Assembly (NCBI GenBank): GCA_902806275.1
Contig: CADCVY010000104.1
Span: 1 to 35,998 of the forward strand
DNA: 35,998 nucleotides
Direction of reading: 5' to 3'
Origin: an uncultured Sphingomonas sp.
Lineage (GTDB): Bacteria; Pseudomonadota; Alphaproteobacteria; Sphingomonadales; Sphingomonadaceae
Shown: positions 16,587-25,178 of the stretch, piece after piece
Layout of the letters: the number at the start of each line of letters is the position of its first letter
How positions within the stretch are numbered: position 1 is the first letter of the stretch
Position numbers and translations under genes: made by a program
The notes under the pieces: generated by a model
Database searches by the model: none
Seen by the model: the letters and a program-made list of their open reading frames with translations, nothing else
What the model was told of the DNA's origin: nothing

Positions 16587-17356
16587 TTCAGTTCCACCCA
16601 GGTCGGCGCGTGATCCGACGCTTTCTCCTCGCCCCGTGCCCAGCGGTCGACGCCGGCGTCGCGCAGGCGGTCGGCGGCTTCTGGGGACAGCAGCAGGTGG
16701 TCGAGGCGGAAGCCGAGATCGCGCTGCCAGCAGCCCGCAGTGTAGTCCCAGAAGGTGTAGAGCTTGGGCTCGTCCGGGTGCAGCGCCCGGAGGGCGTCGG
16801 TCCAGCCCTGGTGGAGTATCCGCCGCCACACGGCCCGCGTTTCCGGCTGCATCACCGCGTCGTGCGCCGTGCCAGCCGGTGAAAAGACGTCGCGGTCCTC
16901 AGGCACTGCGTTCCAATCGCCGGCCAGCACGACCGGTCGCTCCAACTCCAGCAGCTCGGCAGCGTGTGCGCACAGCCGCTCCATCCAGCGAATCTTGTAG
17001 CTGAACTTTTCGGTGCCGACCGGATTGCCGTTGGGCAGGTAGATAGAGCCAACCACCAGGCCCGCCACCTCCGCCTCGATGTAGCGGCTGTGGATGTCGT
17101 CAGGATCGCCCGGTAGGCCGACGCGGCACAACTCCGGCGTATCCCCCCGCGCCAGAACCGCGACGCCGTTGAAGCCCTTCTGCCCGTGCCAGACGGCGCC
17201 GTAGCCCGCCGCCTCGATGTCGGCGATCGGCAGCGATTCATCGGCGCACTTGAGTTCCTGCAGGCAGACGACGTCCGGCTTTTCGCGCTCGAGCCATTCG
17301 AGCAAGCGCGGCAGGCGCGCGCGGATGCCGTTAAGGTTGTATGTCGCGAGTTTCAT
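16583..17356 (-). CDS. xthA: Exodeoxyribonuclease III (AP endonuclease)
   Basis: A 257-residue Mg-dependent nuclease that cuts DNA 5' of abasic sites and degrades double-stranded DNA from 3' ends in base excision repair. The family motifs appear in order: MKLATYNLNGIRAR at the N terminus, CLQELKC with the metal-binding glutamate (about residue 34), GSIYLPNGNP, AGDWNAVPEDRD (with the catalytic Asp-Asn pair), LGFRLDHLLLS and the C-terminal SDHAPTWVEL. The start ATG at 17356 gives the standard N terminus. It converges on the GNAT-like gene with stop codons overlapping in CTAG. The A-type Fe-S carrier gene lies 43 bases upstream on the same strand, so cotranscription is possible. Confidence 0.95.
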   Translation of the reverse strand: MKLATYNLNGIRARLPRLLEWLEREKPDVVCLQELKCADESLPIADIEAAGYGAVWHGQKGFNGVAVLARGDTPELCRVGLPGDPDDIHSRYIEAEVAGLVVGSIYLPNGNPVGTEKFSYKIRWMERLCAHAAELLELERPVVLAGDWNAVPEDRDVFSPAGTAHDAVMQPETRAVWRRILHQGWTDALRALHPDEPKLYTFWDYTAGCWQRDLGFRLDHLLLSPEAADRLRDAGVDRWARGEEKASDHAPTWVELN

Positions 17357-17399
17357 GGCCTCGCCCTAACCATTCGTCCCGAGCGAAGTCGAGGGGCGG

Positions 17400-17732
17400 C
17401 TAGACCGAGAAGCTGGACCCGCAGCCGCAGCCTGATTGGGCGTTGGGATTGGTCACCTTGAACGCAGCGCCGCCGAGATCCTCGACGAAATCGACGGCCG
17501 AGCCCTTTACCAGTTCCAGGCTCATTGGATCGACCACCAGTTGCACGCCGTCGGTCTCGGCAATTGCGTCCTCGCCAGCCGCCTGGTCGGCAAGCTCGAA
17601 CTTGTAGGTGAAGCCGGCGCAACCGCCGCCGTCGACGGCGAGCCTGAGGATCGCGGGCTTGTCCTGCCGCGCGGCGATCCAGGCGACGCGTTTGGCCGCG
17701 CTACTCGTCAGGCTGATCTGGGGCTCGCTCAC
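17400..17732 (-). CDS. erpA: A-type iron-sulfur carrier (HesB/IscA/ErpA family)
   Basis: A 110-residue protein that binds Fe-S clusters or iron and hands clusters to target enzymes. The three conserved cysteines are C38 (GGGCAGF), C102 and C104 (SGCGCGSSFSV), with the family spacing C-x63-CGC. The N terminus MSEPQISLTSSAAKRV is typical. ErpA is the most likely member because the gene is not within an isc or suf operon, but IscA/SufA-type proteins cannot be excluded. It lies between the M23 peptidase gene (upstream, 37 bases) and xthA (downstream) on the same strand. Bfd, bfr and the Rrf2 regulator elsewhere in the window also concern iron, but without physical linkage. Confidence 0.9.
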   Translation of the reverse strand: MSEPQISLTSSAAKRVAWIAARQDKPAILRLAVDGGGCAGFTYKFELADQAAGEDAIAETDGVQLVVDPMSLELVKGSAVDFVEDLGGAAFKVTNPNAQSGCGCGSSFSV

Positions 17733-17769
17733 CCGAGCGAGATAGGGTCGCGTAAGCTAGGCGGCAAGC

Positions 17770-18747
<978 letters not shown>

Positions 18748-19117
18748 AGAACCCCTCGCTCCAAACCTCGACGCCGCGCATCGATCTGCGCGGTCGCATG
18801 AACATCATCGTTGCAGGAGCTCCCCAGCCCCCTGTCTTCCCGGCGGTTGCCCGCCCCCGGTGACAGAAGGAGAGACTGACCCCGGTTGGTTAACAAACTC
18901 AACAGCAGGTTCCGCCCGGCGGGACGAACCGCCGAACTTGCGCGGTGAAGCGTTCAAAATCGGCGGATCACGAGACAGATTCGAGCAAATTCAAGCCGTT
19001 GTGCACTGCAGCACGCGATTCTTTCGCGGGCCGGTTGCGCATGGGCGAACAGCCGTTAAACCCCGCCGCGGGCCACGCCGTCCCAACGCGGCGCGAGCTC
19101 TCTGCGAGGAGAGTGTT
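18748..19117. other. Divergent intergenic region between the M23 peptidase gene and serC (370 bases)
   Basis: No gene is visible here. The left part should hold the promoter of the M23 gene on the minus strand; I see no clear -35/-10 pair. The right end contains the two-hairpin serC leader (19064-19113). A short dyad-like patch, GGTTAACAAACTC, occurs near 18890 without a clear partner. Confidence 0.6.
19064..19113 (+). ncRNA. serC leader with two hairpins (likely serC RNA motif)
   Basis: Hairpin 1 pairs CGCCGCG (19064-19070) with CGCGGCG (19087-19093) across a 16-base loop. Hairpin 2 pairs CTCTC (19098-19102) with GAGAG (19109-19113) across TGCGAG and takes up most of the serC Shine-Dalgarno sequence just before the ATG at 19118. 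A conserved two-hairpin 'serC motif' is known upstream of serC in alphaproteobacteria; position, number of hairpins and taxon fit, but I matched it from memory without a covariance model. It could act by hiding the ribosome site. Confidence 0.65.
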
Positions 19118-20254
19118 ATGGTTGAACGTCCCGTGGTGCGTCCGGCGCGCCCGTATTTTTCGTCCGGTCCGTGCGCGAAGCCGCCCGGCTGGAGCCCCCA
19201 AGCCCTCGATACAGCGGCGCTCGGCCGCTCACACCGCGGAGCGATCGGTAAGGCCAAGCTGCAGGACGCGATCTCGCGAACCCACGCGCTGCTCCGTCTG
19301 CCTGCCGACTACAAGCTCGGGATCGTTCCCGCATCCGACACCGGAGCGGTCGAGCTGGCCTTGTGGTCGCTGCTCGGGCCGCGCCCGGTGACGATGCTAG
19401 CGTGGGAGAGCTTCGGCGCCACCTGGGTCAGCGACGTCGCCAAGCAGCTCAAGCTCGATGCCGAGGTGCGCACCGCGGCTTATGGCGCCCTGCCCGAACT
19501 CGGCGGCACCGACCCGGCGAGCGACGTCGTGTTCACCTGGAACGGAACCACCAGCGGCGTCCGGGTGCCGAATGCCGACTGGATCGCCTCGGACCGGACC
19601 GGCCTCACCATTTGCGACGCCACTTCGGCCGCCTTCGCGCAGGACATCGACTGGCGAAAGATCGATGTTGGCACCTTCAGCTGGCAGAAGGCGCTTGGCG
19701 GCGAGGCCGCGCATGGCATTCTGGTGCTCAGCCCACGTGCCGTGGAGCGCCTCCAGCGCGAGCCGGCCCCCCGCCCGCTGCCCAAGATCTTCCGCTTGAC
19801 CAAGGACGGCAGGCTGATCGACGGCATCTTCAAGGGCGAGACGATCAACACGCCATCGATGCTGTGCGTCGAGGACTGGCTGTTTGCGCTGGACTGGGCC
19901 GAGGGCGTGGGCGGCCTCGACGCGCTCATCGCCCGCGCTGACGCCAATGCCGCCGCGCTCGACGGATGGGTCCGGGGCACCGGCTGGATCGAGCACCTTG
20001 CCACCGATCCAGCGATCCGATCCAATACTTCGGTCTGCCTGCAATTCGCCGACCGCTCCAACATCGAGGCGAACGGGGCCAGGCAGAAGGCGCTGGTGAA
20101 GCTGCTCGAAGCCGAGGACGCGGCCTACGACGTCGGTGCCTACCGAGACGCCCCGCCCGGCCTTCGCGTTTGGTGCGGAGCGACAGTCGACACCGCCGAT
20201 ATCGAAGCTCTCGGGCCGTGGCTGGACTGGGCCTGGGCGGAGACTAGCTCCTGA
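19118..20254 (+). CDS. serC: Phosphoserine aminotransferase
   Basis: A 378-residue PLP enzyme that transaminates 3-phosphohydroxypyruvate to O-phosphoserine, the second step of serine synthesis. The N terminus [16 protein letters not shown] and the PLP-lysine region [18 protein letters not shown] (K191) match the alphaproteobacterial/archaeal-type SerC; the phosphate-binding SHRG (38-41) and DATSAAF segments are also present. The frame is open for another 147 codons upstream, but the ATG at 19118 has GAGGAG at the right distance and gives the family N terminus. serA follows 30 bases downstream, so serC-serA form an operon with the leader hairpins in front. The call is secure. Confidence 0.96.
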   Translation: MVERPVVRPARPYFSSGPCAKPPGWSPQALDTAALGRSHRGAIGKAKLQDAISRTHALLRLPADYKLGIVPASDTGAVELALWSLLGPRPVTMLAWESFGATWVSDVAKQLKLDAEVRTAAYGALPELGGTDPASDVVFTWNGTTSGVRVPNADWIASDRTGLTICDATSAAFAQDIDWRKIDVGTFSWQKALGGEAAHGILVLSPRAVERLQREPAPRPLPKIFRLTKDGRLIDGIFKGETINTPSMLCVEDWLFALDWAEGVGGLDALIARADANAAALDGWVRGTGWIEHLATDPAIRSNTSVCLQFADRSNIEANGARQKALVKLLEAEDAAYDVGAYRDAPPGLRVWCGATVDTADIEALGPWLDWAWAETSS

Positions 20255-20284
20255 TCACCGCTGAGTCCTGCTTAAGGCAATCAT

Positions 20285-21868
20285 ATGAACCAACTCAAAG
20301 TGCTCATTTCCGACAAGATGGATGCCAAGGCGGCGGCGATTTTCCGCGAGCGCGGGATCGCCGTCGACGAGAAGGCGGGCCTAACCCCGGACGAGCTCAA
20401 GGCCATCGTCGGCGACTACGATGGGCTGGCGATCCGCTCCGCGACCAAGGTCACTGCGGCAGTTCTCGACGCCGCTTCTCGGCTCAAGGTCGTCGGACGC
20501 GCCGGGATAGGGGTCGACAACATAGAAATCCCCGCAGCGACCGCTCGCGGCGTCGTCGTCATGAATACGCCGTTCGGCAATTCCATCACCACTGCCGAGC
20601 ATGCCATCGCGCTGATGTTCGCCCTCGCCCGCCAATTGCCGGAGGCCGACGCGTCGACCCAGGCCGGCAAGTGGGAAAAGAACCGCTTCATGGGGGTCGA
20701 GGTCACCGGCAAGAGCCTCGGCCTGATCGGCGCCGGCAACATCGGCTCGATCGTTGCCAGCCGCGCACTGGGCCTGCGCATGAAAGTCGTCGCCTACGAC
20801 CCATTCCTGACGCCCGAGCGCGCGCTTGAACTCGGGATTGAAAAGGCCGAGCTGGACGAGCTGCTCGCCCGCGCCGATTTCATCACACTCCACACGCCGC
20901 TCACCGACCAGACCCGCAACATCCTCTCGCGCGAGAACCTCGCCAAAACGAAGCCCGGAGTGAGGATCGTTAACTGCGCCCGCGGCGGGCTGATCGACGA
21001 AGCGGCGCTGAAGGACGGGCTCGACAGCGGTCACATCGGCGGCGCCGCGCTCGACGTGTTCGCCAAGGAGCCCGCGCAGGATTCGCGGCTGTTCGGGACG
21101 CCCGGCTTCATCTCGACGCCGCATCTTGGCGCCTCCACTAGCGAGGCCCAGGTCAACGTTGCCATCCAGGTCGCCGAGCAGATGAGCGACTTCCTGCTGC
21201 TGGGCGGCGTCAGCAATGCTATCAACGTGCCGTCGCTGTCGGCCGAAGAAGCGCCGCGGCTGCGCCCGTACATGGCGCTGGCCGAGAAGCTCGGGCGGCT
21301 GGTCGGGCAGATCGTCGGCGAGGAGGTGCGCTCGGTCGATGTCGAGGTGGAAGGCGCCGCTGCCGAGCTCAACATGAAGCCCATCACCGGCGCCGTGCTG
21401 GCGGGGCTGATGGGCACCTATTCGCAAAGCGTGAACATGGTGAACGCGCCATTCCTTGCGAAAGAGCGCGGGCTCGACGTCCGCGAAATCCGCCACGATC
21501 GCGAGGGCGACTACCATACGCTTGTCGCGGTGAACGTCGGCACGCCTCAGGGGGTGCGACGGGTGGAGGGCACGCTCTTCGGCAATCGCGCGCCGCGGCT
21601 GGTGAAGATCTTCGACATCCCGGTCGAGGCGGAGCTTGCCGGGCAGATGATCTACATCGTCAACACCGACGAGCCGGGGTTTATCGGCGCGCTGGGCACC
21701 AGCCTGGGTGAGAACGGGATCAACATCGCGACCTTCAACCTGGGTCGCCGCATGGGGGCGGGCGAAGCGGTGGCGCTGGTGGCGGTGGACGACCCGATCA
21801 CGCCGGAATTGGCGGGTCAGCTGCGGGAGCTGCCCGGCGTCCGCGAAGTCGTGCCGCTAAGCTTTTAG
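20285..21868 (+). CDS. serA: D-3-phosphoglycerate dehydrogenase
   Basis: A 527-residue NAD-dependent dehydrogenase that opens serine synthesis by oxidising 3-phosphoglycerate. It is the long type: substrate-binding domain, nucleotide-binding domain with GAGNIG (149-154), catalytic R233, E262 and H280, then an intervening (allosteric substrate-binding) domain about 320-450, and a C-terminal ACT domain (about 452-527, VNTDEPGFIGALGTSLGENGINIATF) that usually binds serine for feedback inhibition. It follows serC by 30 bases and is likely cotranscribed; the ribosome site before the ATG is weak (TAAGG), which would fit coupling to serC translation. All features are standard. Confidence 0.97.
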   Translation: MNQLKVLISDKMDAKAAAIFRERGIAVDEKAGLTPDELKAIVGDYDGLAIRSATKVTAAVLDAASRLKVVGRAGIGVDNIEIPAATARGVVVMNTPFGNSITTAEHAIALMFALARQLPEADASTQAGKWEKNRFMGVEVTGKSLGLIGAGNIGSIVASRALGLRMKVVAYDPFLTPERALELGIEKAELDELLARADFITLHTPLTDQTRNILSRENLAKTKPGVRIVNCARGGLIDEAALKDGLDSGHIGGAALDVFAKEPAQDSRLFGTPGFISTPHLGASTSEAQVNVAIQVAEQMSDFLLLGGVSNAINVPSLSAEEAPRLRPYMALAEKLGRLVGQIVGEEVRSVDVEVEGAAAELNMKPITGAVLAGLMGTYSQSVNMVNAPFLAKERGLDVREIRHDREGDYHTLVAVNVGTPQGVRRVEGTLFGNRAPRLVKIFDIPVEAELAGQMIYIVNTDEPGFIGALGTSLGENGINIATFNLGRRMGAGEAVALVAVDDPITPELAGQLRELPGVREVVPLSF

Positions 21869-21872
21869 CTGC

Positions 21873-22715
21873 TCAACGGCAGTAACGCGCAAGGAACCTT
21901 TCTACAGCTGGCGTGGCGCGATCACCAGACAGGCCCAGATAAGTGCGCTCGTCGCTCGAGCTGAAACGGGGCAGCGTCTCGTGCTCGATCGTCCGGCCTG
22001 CCCCGCGGACGGCCAGGATAAAGGGATTAGCCCGGACCTGCTGCTGGCGATCGCTAGCATCGGTGATCACCAGGGTCTGCTGCATCGACGCTGCTCTGGC
22101 GAGTGGCGACAACGTCGAGCCCGCTTCAGTGTCGCGAGCAAACAGGCTACGGGCGATGTAAGTGTCCGGTCTGGCCGGATCGAGGTTCATCGGCCCCAAC
22201 AAGAGCGTCCCGCATACGGTCGGCGGTGCCGCACCGTTCGCAGCAAGCCTCTGCCGGTCTGCCGACAGCAGCGCAGCGAGCAATGCGCCCTCGCCGCTTC
22301 CAAAGAGCACTACACGGTTAGGATCAAACGCGCCCCGTCCGCCGATCGCCCGCAACTGCGCGAACTGCTCCCCGACTTGCATGGCGGAGACAGTTGGGGG
22401 TTGTTTGCGCGCGCGGTCACCGCGCCATTCGATAACGCCGAGGGCGTATCCCTGATCGTAGAGAAAGCGCGCGAAGTGCCCGCTGAAACCCGAACCACCG
22501 GTACCTGGTGCAGCGGGGACTGCTAGGATCATCGGGCGGCCGGGTTTCTCGACCCAGTGAAGATAGGCATTGTCCGGCAGGCGCTTCCACTTCCACTGCA
22601 GCGGGGTCGCCGGAGCTGGTCCGTATTGGTCGGCCGTGTCGGGTGCAAATTGCGCGACAGCGGGATGAGTGTGGGCAAAACCCAGCATCAGTAACACGAA
22701 CATACGGAAACGCAT
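21873..22715 (-). CDS. Exported alpha/beta hydrolase-like protein with an altered nucleophile elbow
   Basis: A 280-residue protein with a signal peptide (MRFRMFVLLMLGFAHTHPAVA) and an alpha/beta-hydrolase layout: LAVPAAPGTGGSGFSGHFARFL, the strand and elbow region VVLFGSGEGALLAALLS (about 138-154), and LVITDASDRQQQV for the acid region. In active members the elbow reads GxSxG; here the same place reads GSGEG, so the normal serine position is a glycine and the serine is shifted by one. It may be inactive or use another residue. The start ATG at 22715 has a G-rich stretch upstream; a GTG two codons earlier is possible. It converges on serA with 4 bases between stops. Function unknown. Confidence 0.65.
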   Translation of the reverse strand: MRFRMFVLLMLGFAHTHPAVAQFAPDTADQYGPAPATPLQWKWKRLPDNAYLHWVEKPGRPMILAVPAAPGTGGSGFSGHFARFLYDQGYALGVIEWRGDRARKQPPTVSAMQVGEQFAQLRAIGGRGAFDPNRVVLFGSGEGALLAALLSADRQRLAANGAAPPTVCGTLLLGPMNLDPARPDTYIARSLFARDTEAGSTLSPLARAASMQQTLVITDASDRQQQVRANPFILAVRGAGRTIEHETLPRFSSSDERTYLGLSGDRATPAVERFLARYCR

Positions 22716-22805
22716 GGGCACCCCAACTCGGCAGCGACTCGCCAGCCGATCCGGAGCCTATCCCGAACTCGCGCCGCCGGGCGACGTGCATCTGACCCGT
22801 TGGTG

Positions 22806-22979
22806 TTAGGGCTTTTTCTCGCTGCGCATCTGCTCGGTGCGCGCGGCGCGTTCGGCCATCCGGCTCCACGCGTCTTCTGCCCGGAGGCAGCGATCGCGAA
22901 CATTGTCGAGCACCGCCGAATCCGCGTCCGCCCGGGCCTGGGCGGCGCGATCGAGATAGAATTGCAATTGCGTGCTCAT
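22806..22979 (-). CDS. Small conserved-looking helical protein downstream of the cold shock gene
   Basis: A 57-residue protein, MSTQLQFYLDRAAQARADAD and on to MAERAARTEQMRSEKKP, rich in Ala, Arg, Glu and Asp with a heptad-like pattern, likely one or two helices. GGAG lies 5 bases before the ATG at 22979, directly behind the strong hairpin that follows the cold shock gene. I recall similar short proteins next to cold shock genes in sphingomonads, but no function is known to me. There is one cysteine (about residue 31) and no membrane segment. It would be cotranscribed with the cold shock gene only if the hairpin is read through. Confidence 0.65.
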   Translation of the reverse strand: MSTQLQFYLDRAAQARADADSAVLDNVRDRCLRAEDAWSRMAERAARTEQMRSEKKP

Positions 22980-22994
22980 GAAGCTCCGGGGAAG

Positions 22995-23021
22995 CGCCGG
23001 GCGGGTTCCTCCCGCCCGGCG
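22995..23021. terminator. Strong GC hairpin between the cold shock gene and the 57-residue ORF
   Basis: CGCCGGGCGGG (22995-23005) and CCCGCCCGGCG (23011-23021) form a perfect 11-bp stem with a 5-base loop, 10 bases beyond the cold shock stop on the minus strand. No T-run follows. It could stop transcription, or protect the 3' end of the short cold shock mRNA. Confidence 0.65.
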
Positions 23022-23031
23022 TGAGGAAGGC

Positions 23032-23244
23032 TTAAGCGTCGACGGCCTGCAGGTTGACGGCCTTGGTCTTGCCGCGCTGGTCCTCTTCCAGGTCGTAGTT
23101 GACGCGCTGGTTCTGTTGCAGAGTCCGCAGGCCGGCGCGTTCCACCGCGGTGATGTGGACGAACGCGTCCGTTCCGCCGTCATCGGGGCTGATGAAGCCG
23201 TAGCCTTTGGAGTCGTTGAAAAATTTTACGGTGCCGACTGGCAT
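23032..23244 (-). CDS. Cold shock protein (CspA family)
   Basis: A 70-residue single OB-fold RNA chaperone that melts mRNA secondary structure. RNP1 is KGYGFIS (13-19) and RNP2 is DAFVHI (26-31). The start MPVGTVKFFNDSKGYGFI is typical, and an AGAAGGAAT ribosome site lies 6 bases before the ATG. Its leader contains a 9-base perfect complement of that site (23307-23315), a possible temperature switch. A strong hairpin follows the stop, then the 57-residue ORF. Whether it is cold-induced or constitutive cannot be read from the coding region. Confidence 0.95.
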   Translation of the reverse strand: MPVGTVKFFNDSKGYGFISPDDGGTDAFVHITAVERAGLRTLQQNQRVNYDLEEDQRGKTKAVNLQAVDA

Positions 23245-23315
23245 GCTTGTATTCCTTCTTGCTTCGGCGCCCCGACAACCGGTTCGCCGCGCTGCGAGAG
23301 GCCAAGAGAAGGAAT
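23245..23315 (-). promoter_or_regulatory. Cold shock gene leader with an anti-Shine-Dalgarno segment
   Basis: On the minus strand, ATTCCTTCT (complement of 23307-23315) can pair perfectly with AGAAGGAAT (complement of 23251-23259), the ribosome site of the cold shock gene, leaving a loop of about 47 bases. With a two-base bulge the pairing extends to CTTG/CAAG next to it. This would hide the ribosome site. The complementarity is seen directly; regulation and transcript start are inferred. Confidence 0.45.
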
Positions 23316-23472
23316 GAGGAGCCGCAAAGCGCCCTTAGGGTCCGTCCGTTTGCGACTAGTAGCCTCGCTTACATAGCCGTGGCGGAGCAGGAATGTAAGT
23401 GCATGCCGCAGCCTAGACGCATTGGCGCTTGACCCGTAGGAGCGCGTGGGGCGCGTTCAGCAGGGAAACAAA

Positions 23473-24762
23473 GTGGCAAATGTGACGGTCATCGGCGCCC
23501 AATGGGGCGACGAAGGCAAGGGCAAGATCGTCGACTGGCTGGCCAGCCGCGCCGACATGGTGGTGCGCTTCCAGGGCGGCCACAATGCCGGTCACACGCT
23601 GGTGGTCGGCGAACAGACCTACAAACTATCCCTGTTGCCGAGCGGGATCGTGCGCGGCACGCCGTCTGTCATCGGCAACGGCGTCGTGCTCGACCCTTGG
23701 GCGCTCAAGGCCGAGATCGAGACGTTGTCGGGCCAGGGCGTGAAGGTCAGCCCCGAAGTGCTGATGATCGCCGAAACCTGCCCGCTGATCCTGCCGATCC
23801 ATCGCGACCTCGACGGCCTGCGCGAGGACGCGTCGGGCGCCGGGAAGATCGGCACCACGCGGCGCGGCATCGGCCCCGCATACGAGGACAAGGCCGGCCG
23901 CCGCGCCATCCGCGTCTGCGACCTAGAGCATCTCGACGAGCTTGATCCGCTGCTCGACCGTTTGTGCGCGCACCATGATGCCCTGCGGGCGGGCTTCGGC
24001 GAGCCGCCGGTCGACCGCGAGCGGCTGCGCCGCGACCTGGCGGAGATCGCCGACTTCGTCCTTCCCTTCGCCAGGCCCGTGTGGCGCGACCTCGACGTTG
24101 CGCTGCGCGGCGGCAAGCGCATCCTGTTCGAAGGCGCGCAGGGCGTGCTGCTCGACGTCGATCACGGCACCTACCCGTTCGTGACCTCGTCCAACACGGT
24201 TGCGGGCACCACCGGCAGCGGCAGCGGCATCGGCCCGTCGGGCGCCGGCTTCGTGCTCGGCATCGTCAAGGCGTATACAACCCGCGTTGGCTCCGGCCCC
24301 TTCCCGACCGAGCTCGAGGACGAGACCGGCCAGCGCCTGGGCGAGCGCGGACATGAATTCGGCACCGTCACCGGCCGCCGCCGCCGCTGCGGCTGGTTCG
24401 ACGCCGTGCTGGTGCGGCAGGCGCTCGCGGTGTCCGGCGTCACCGGCGTCGCCCTGACCAAGCTCGATGTACTCGACGGCTTCGGGACGGTGAAAATCTG
24501 CACCGGCTACCGCATCGGCGGCCGCGAGTTCGACTACCTGCCGCCGCACGCTGCCGACCAGGCTCGGGTGGAGCCGGTCTACCAGGAGGTCAAAGGCTGG
24601 GCCGGGTCGACCCGAGGTGCCCGCAGCTGGGCCGACCTCCCCGCCCGCGCGATCAAATACGTCCGCCGGGTCGAAGAATTGATCCGCTGCCCGGTCGCGC
24701 TGGTGAGTACCAGTCCGGAACGAGAGGATACGATCTTGGTGAGGGATCCGTTCGCCGGGTGA
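23473..24762 (+). CDS. purA: Adenylosuccinate synthetase
   Basis: A 429-residue GTP-dependent enzyme joining IMP and aspartate to adenylosuccinate, the first committed AMP step. The N terminus [18 protein letters not shown] contains the P-loop-like motif with the catalytic aspartate (D13), and GGHNAGHT supplies the catalytic histidine (H41). Further family blocks are [37 protein letters not shown] and [14 protein letters not shown]. The start is GTG at 23473 with AGGGA about 6 bases upstream; the longer frame from 23446 adds nine unrelated residues. The stop lies 2 bases before the palindromic repeat at 24765, which may double as its terminator. The call is certain. Confidence 0.97.
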   Translation: MANVTVIGAQWGDEGKGKIVDWLASRADMVVRFQGGHNAGHTLVVGEQTYKLSLLPSGIVRGTPSVIGNGVVLDPWALKAEIETLSGQGVKVSPEVLMIAETCPLILPIHRDLDGLREDASGAGKIGTTRRGIGPAYEDKAGRRAIRVCDLEHLDELDPLLDRLCAHHDALRAGFGEPPVDRERLRRDLAEIADFVLPFARPVWRDLDVALRGGKRILFEGAQGVLLDVDHGTYPFVTSSNTVAGTTGSGSGIGPSGAGFVLGIVKAYTTRVGSGPFPTELEDETGQRLGERGHEFGTVTGRRRRCGWFDAVLVRQALAVSGVTGVALTKLDVLDGFGTVKICTGYRIGGREFDYLPPHAADQARVEPVYQEVKGWAGSTRGARSWADLPARAIKYVRRVEELIRCPVALVSTSPEREDTILVRDPFAG

Positions 24763-24764
24763 CC

Positions 24765-24796
24765 GTCACTCCCGCGAAGGCGGGAGCCCATCTCCC
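24765..24796. repeat. Left copy of a palindromic repeat bounding the GIY-YIG gene
   Basis: A 32-base element, inverted relative to the one at 25137-25168, with 27 of 32 positions identical. In the minus-strand sense it begins GGGAGATGGG and contains the hairpin CTCCCGC-CTTC-GCGGGAG. It encodes the last codons and the stop of the GIY-YIG gene, and starts 2 bases after the purA stop. It resembles the dispersed REP-like sequences of many proteobacteria, whose translation reads as PAQAGTH-type peptides. Confidence 0.8.
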
Positions 24797-25125
24797 AACG
24801 TCTTCAACCGCATGGATGGCTGCATTTCGAACCCAAAATCGACTCTTAGAGCCCTCCAGTCTGCGTTCGATTCCTCAATCAACCGCACTTTCCAAGCGCG
24901 ATTCCATTTCTTGATTCGCTTCTCCCGAACGATCGCGGACTCCATCATTTCGTGCGCTTCGAACCAGACCAGCCGCTTAACGCCGTACTTGCTCGTGTAG
25001 CCGCAATGGAATTCTTCCCGATGCTTCCAGAGGCGACCCGGCAGGTCGCTCGTCACCCCTGTGTACAGCGTGCCGTTGCGGTGACTGGCGAGGATATAGA
25101 CGGCAGGTTCGCGACTTCGACGCAA
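24766..25125 (-). CDS. GIY-YIG domain endonuclease-like protein (UPF0213 type), bounded by inverted repeats
   Basis: A 119-residue protein with a single GIY-YIG nuclease domain. The GIY equivalent is VYI (9-11), the YIG equivalent YTG (21-23), followed by R31 in GRLWKH and the block EKRIKKW (68-74) that marks the UPF0213 group. The start is TTG at 25125, since no ATG or GTG lies before the domain. The C terminus (GDGLPPSRE and stop) is encoded by the left palindromic repeat, and the right copy begins 11 bases before the start, so repeat, gene and repeat form one compact unit of about 400 bases. It lies between purA and fabI. A role in moving or cutting such repeats is only a hypothesis. Confidence 0.8.
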   Translation of the reverse strand: MRRSREPAVYILASHRNGTLYTGVTSDLPGRLWKHREEFHCGYTSKYGVKRLVWFEAHEMMESAIVREKRIKKWNRAWKVRLIEESNADWRALRVDFGFEMQPSMRLKTLGDGLPPSRE

Positions 25126-25136
25126 TTCGAGGCCTC

Positions 25137-25168
25137 GGGAGATGGGTGCCCGCCTGCGCGGGCATGAC
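25137..25168. repeat. Right copy of the palindromic repeat bounding the GIY-YIG gene
   Basis: Inverted copy of 24765-24796. It begins GGGAGATGGG on the plus strand and holds the hairpin TGCCCGC-CTGC-GCGGGCA. Compared with the left copy, four of the five differing bases are paired with each other in the stem (CT/AG against TG/CA), so pairing is kept. It ends 10 bases before the fabI stop and may also terminate fabI. Confidence 0.8.
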
Positions 25169-25178
25169 GAGAGAAACC

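Noticed and set aside
20381-21517. A 378-codon minus-strand frame opposite serA
   Set aside because: It mirrors a complete serA and shows no domain or ribosome site.
24855-24885. GTTCGATTCC-like sequence considered as the T-arm of a tRNA gene
   Set aside because: It lies in the GIY-YIG coding region on the opposite strand, with no acceptor stem or anticodon arm around it.
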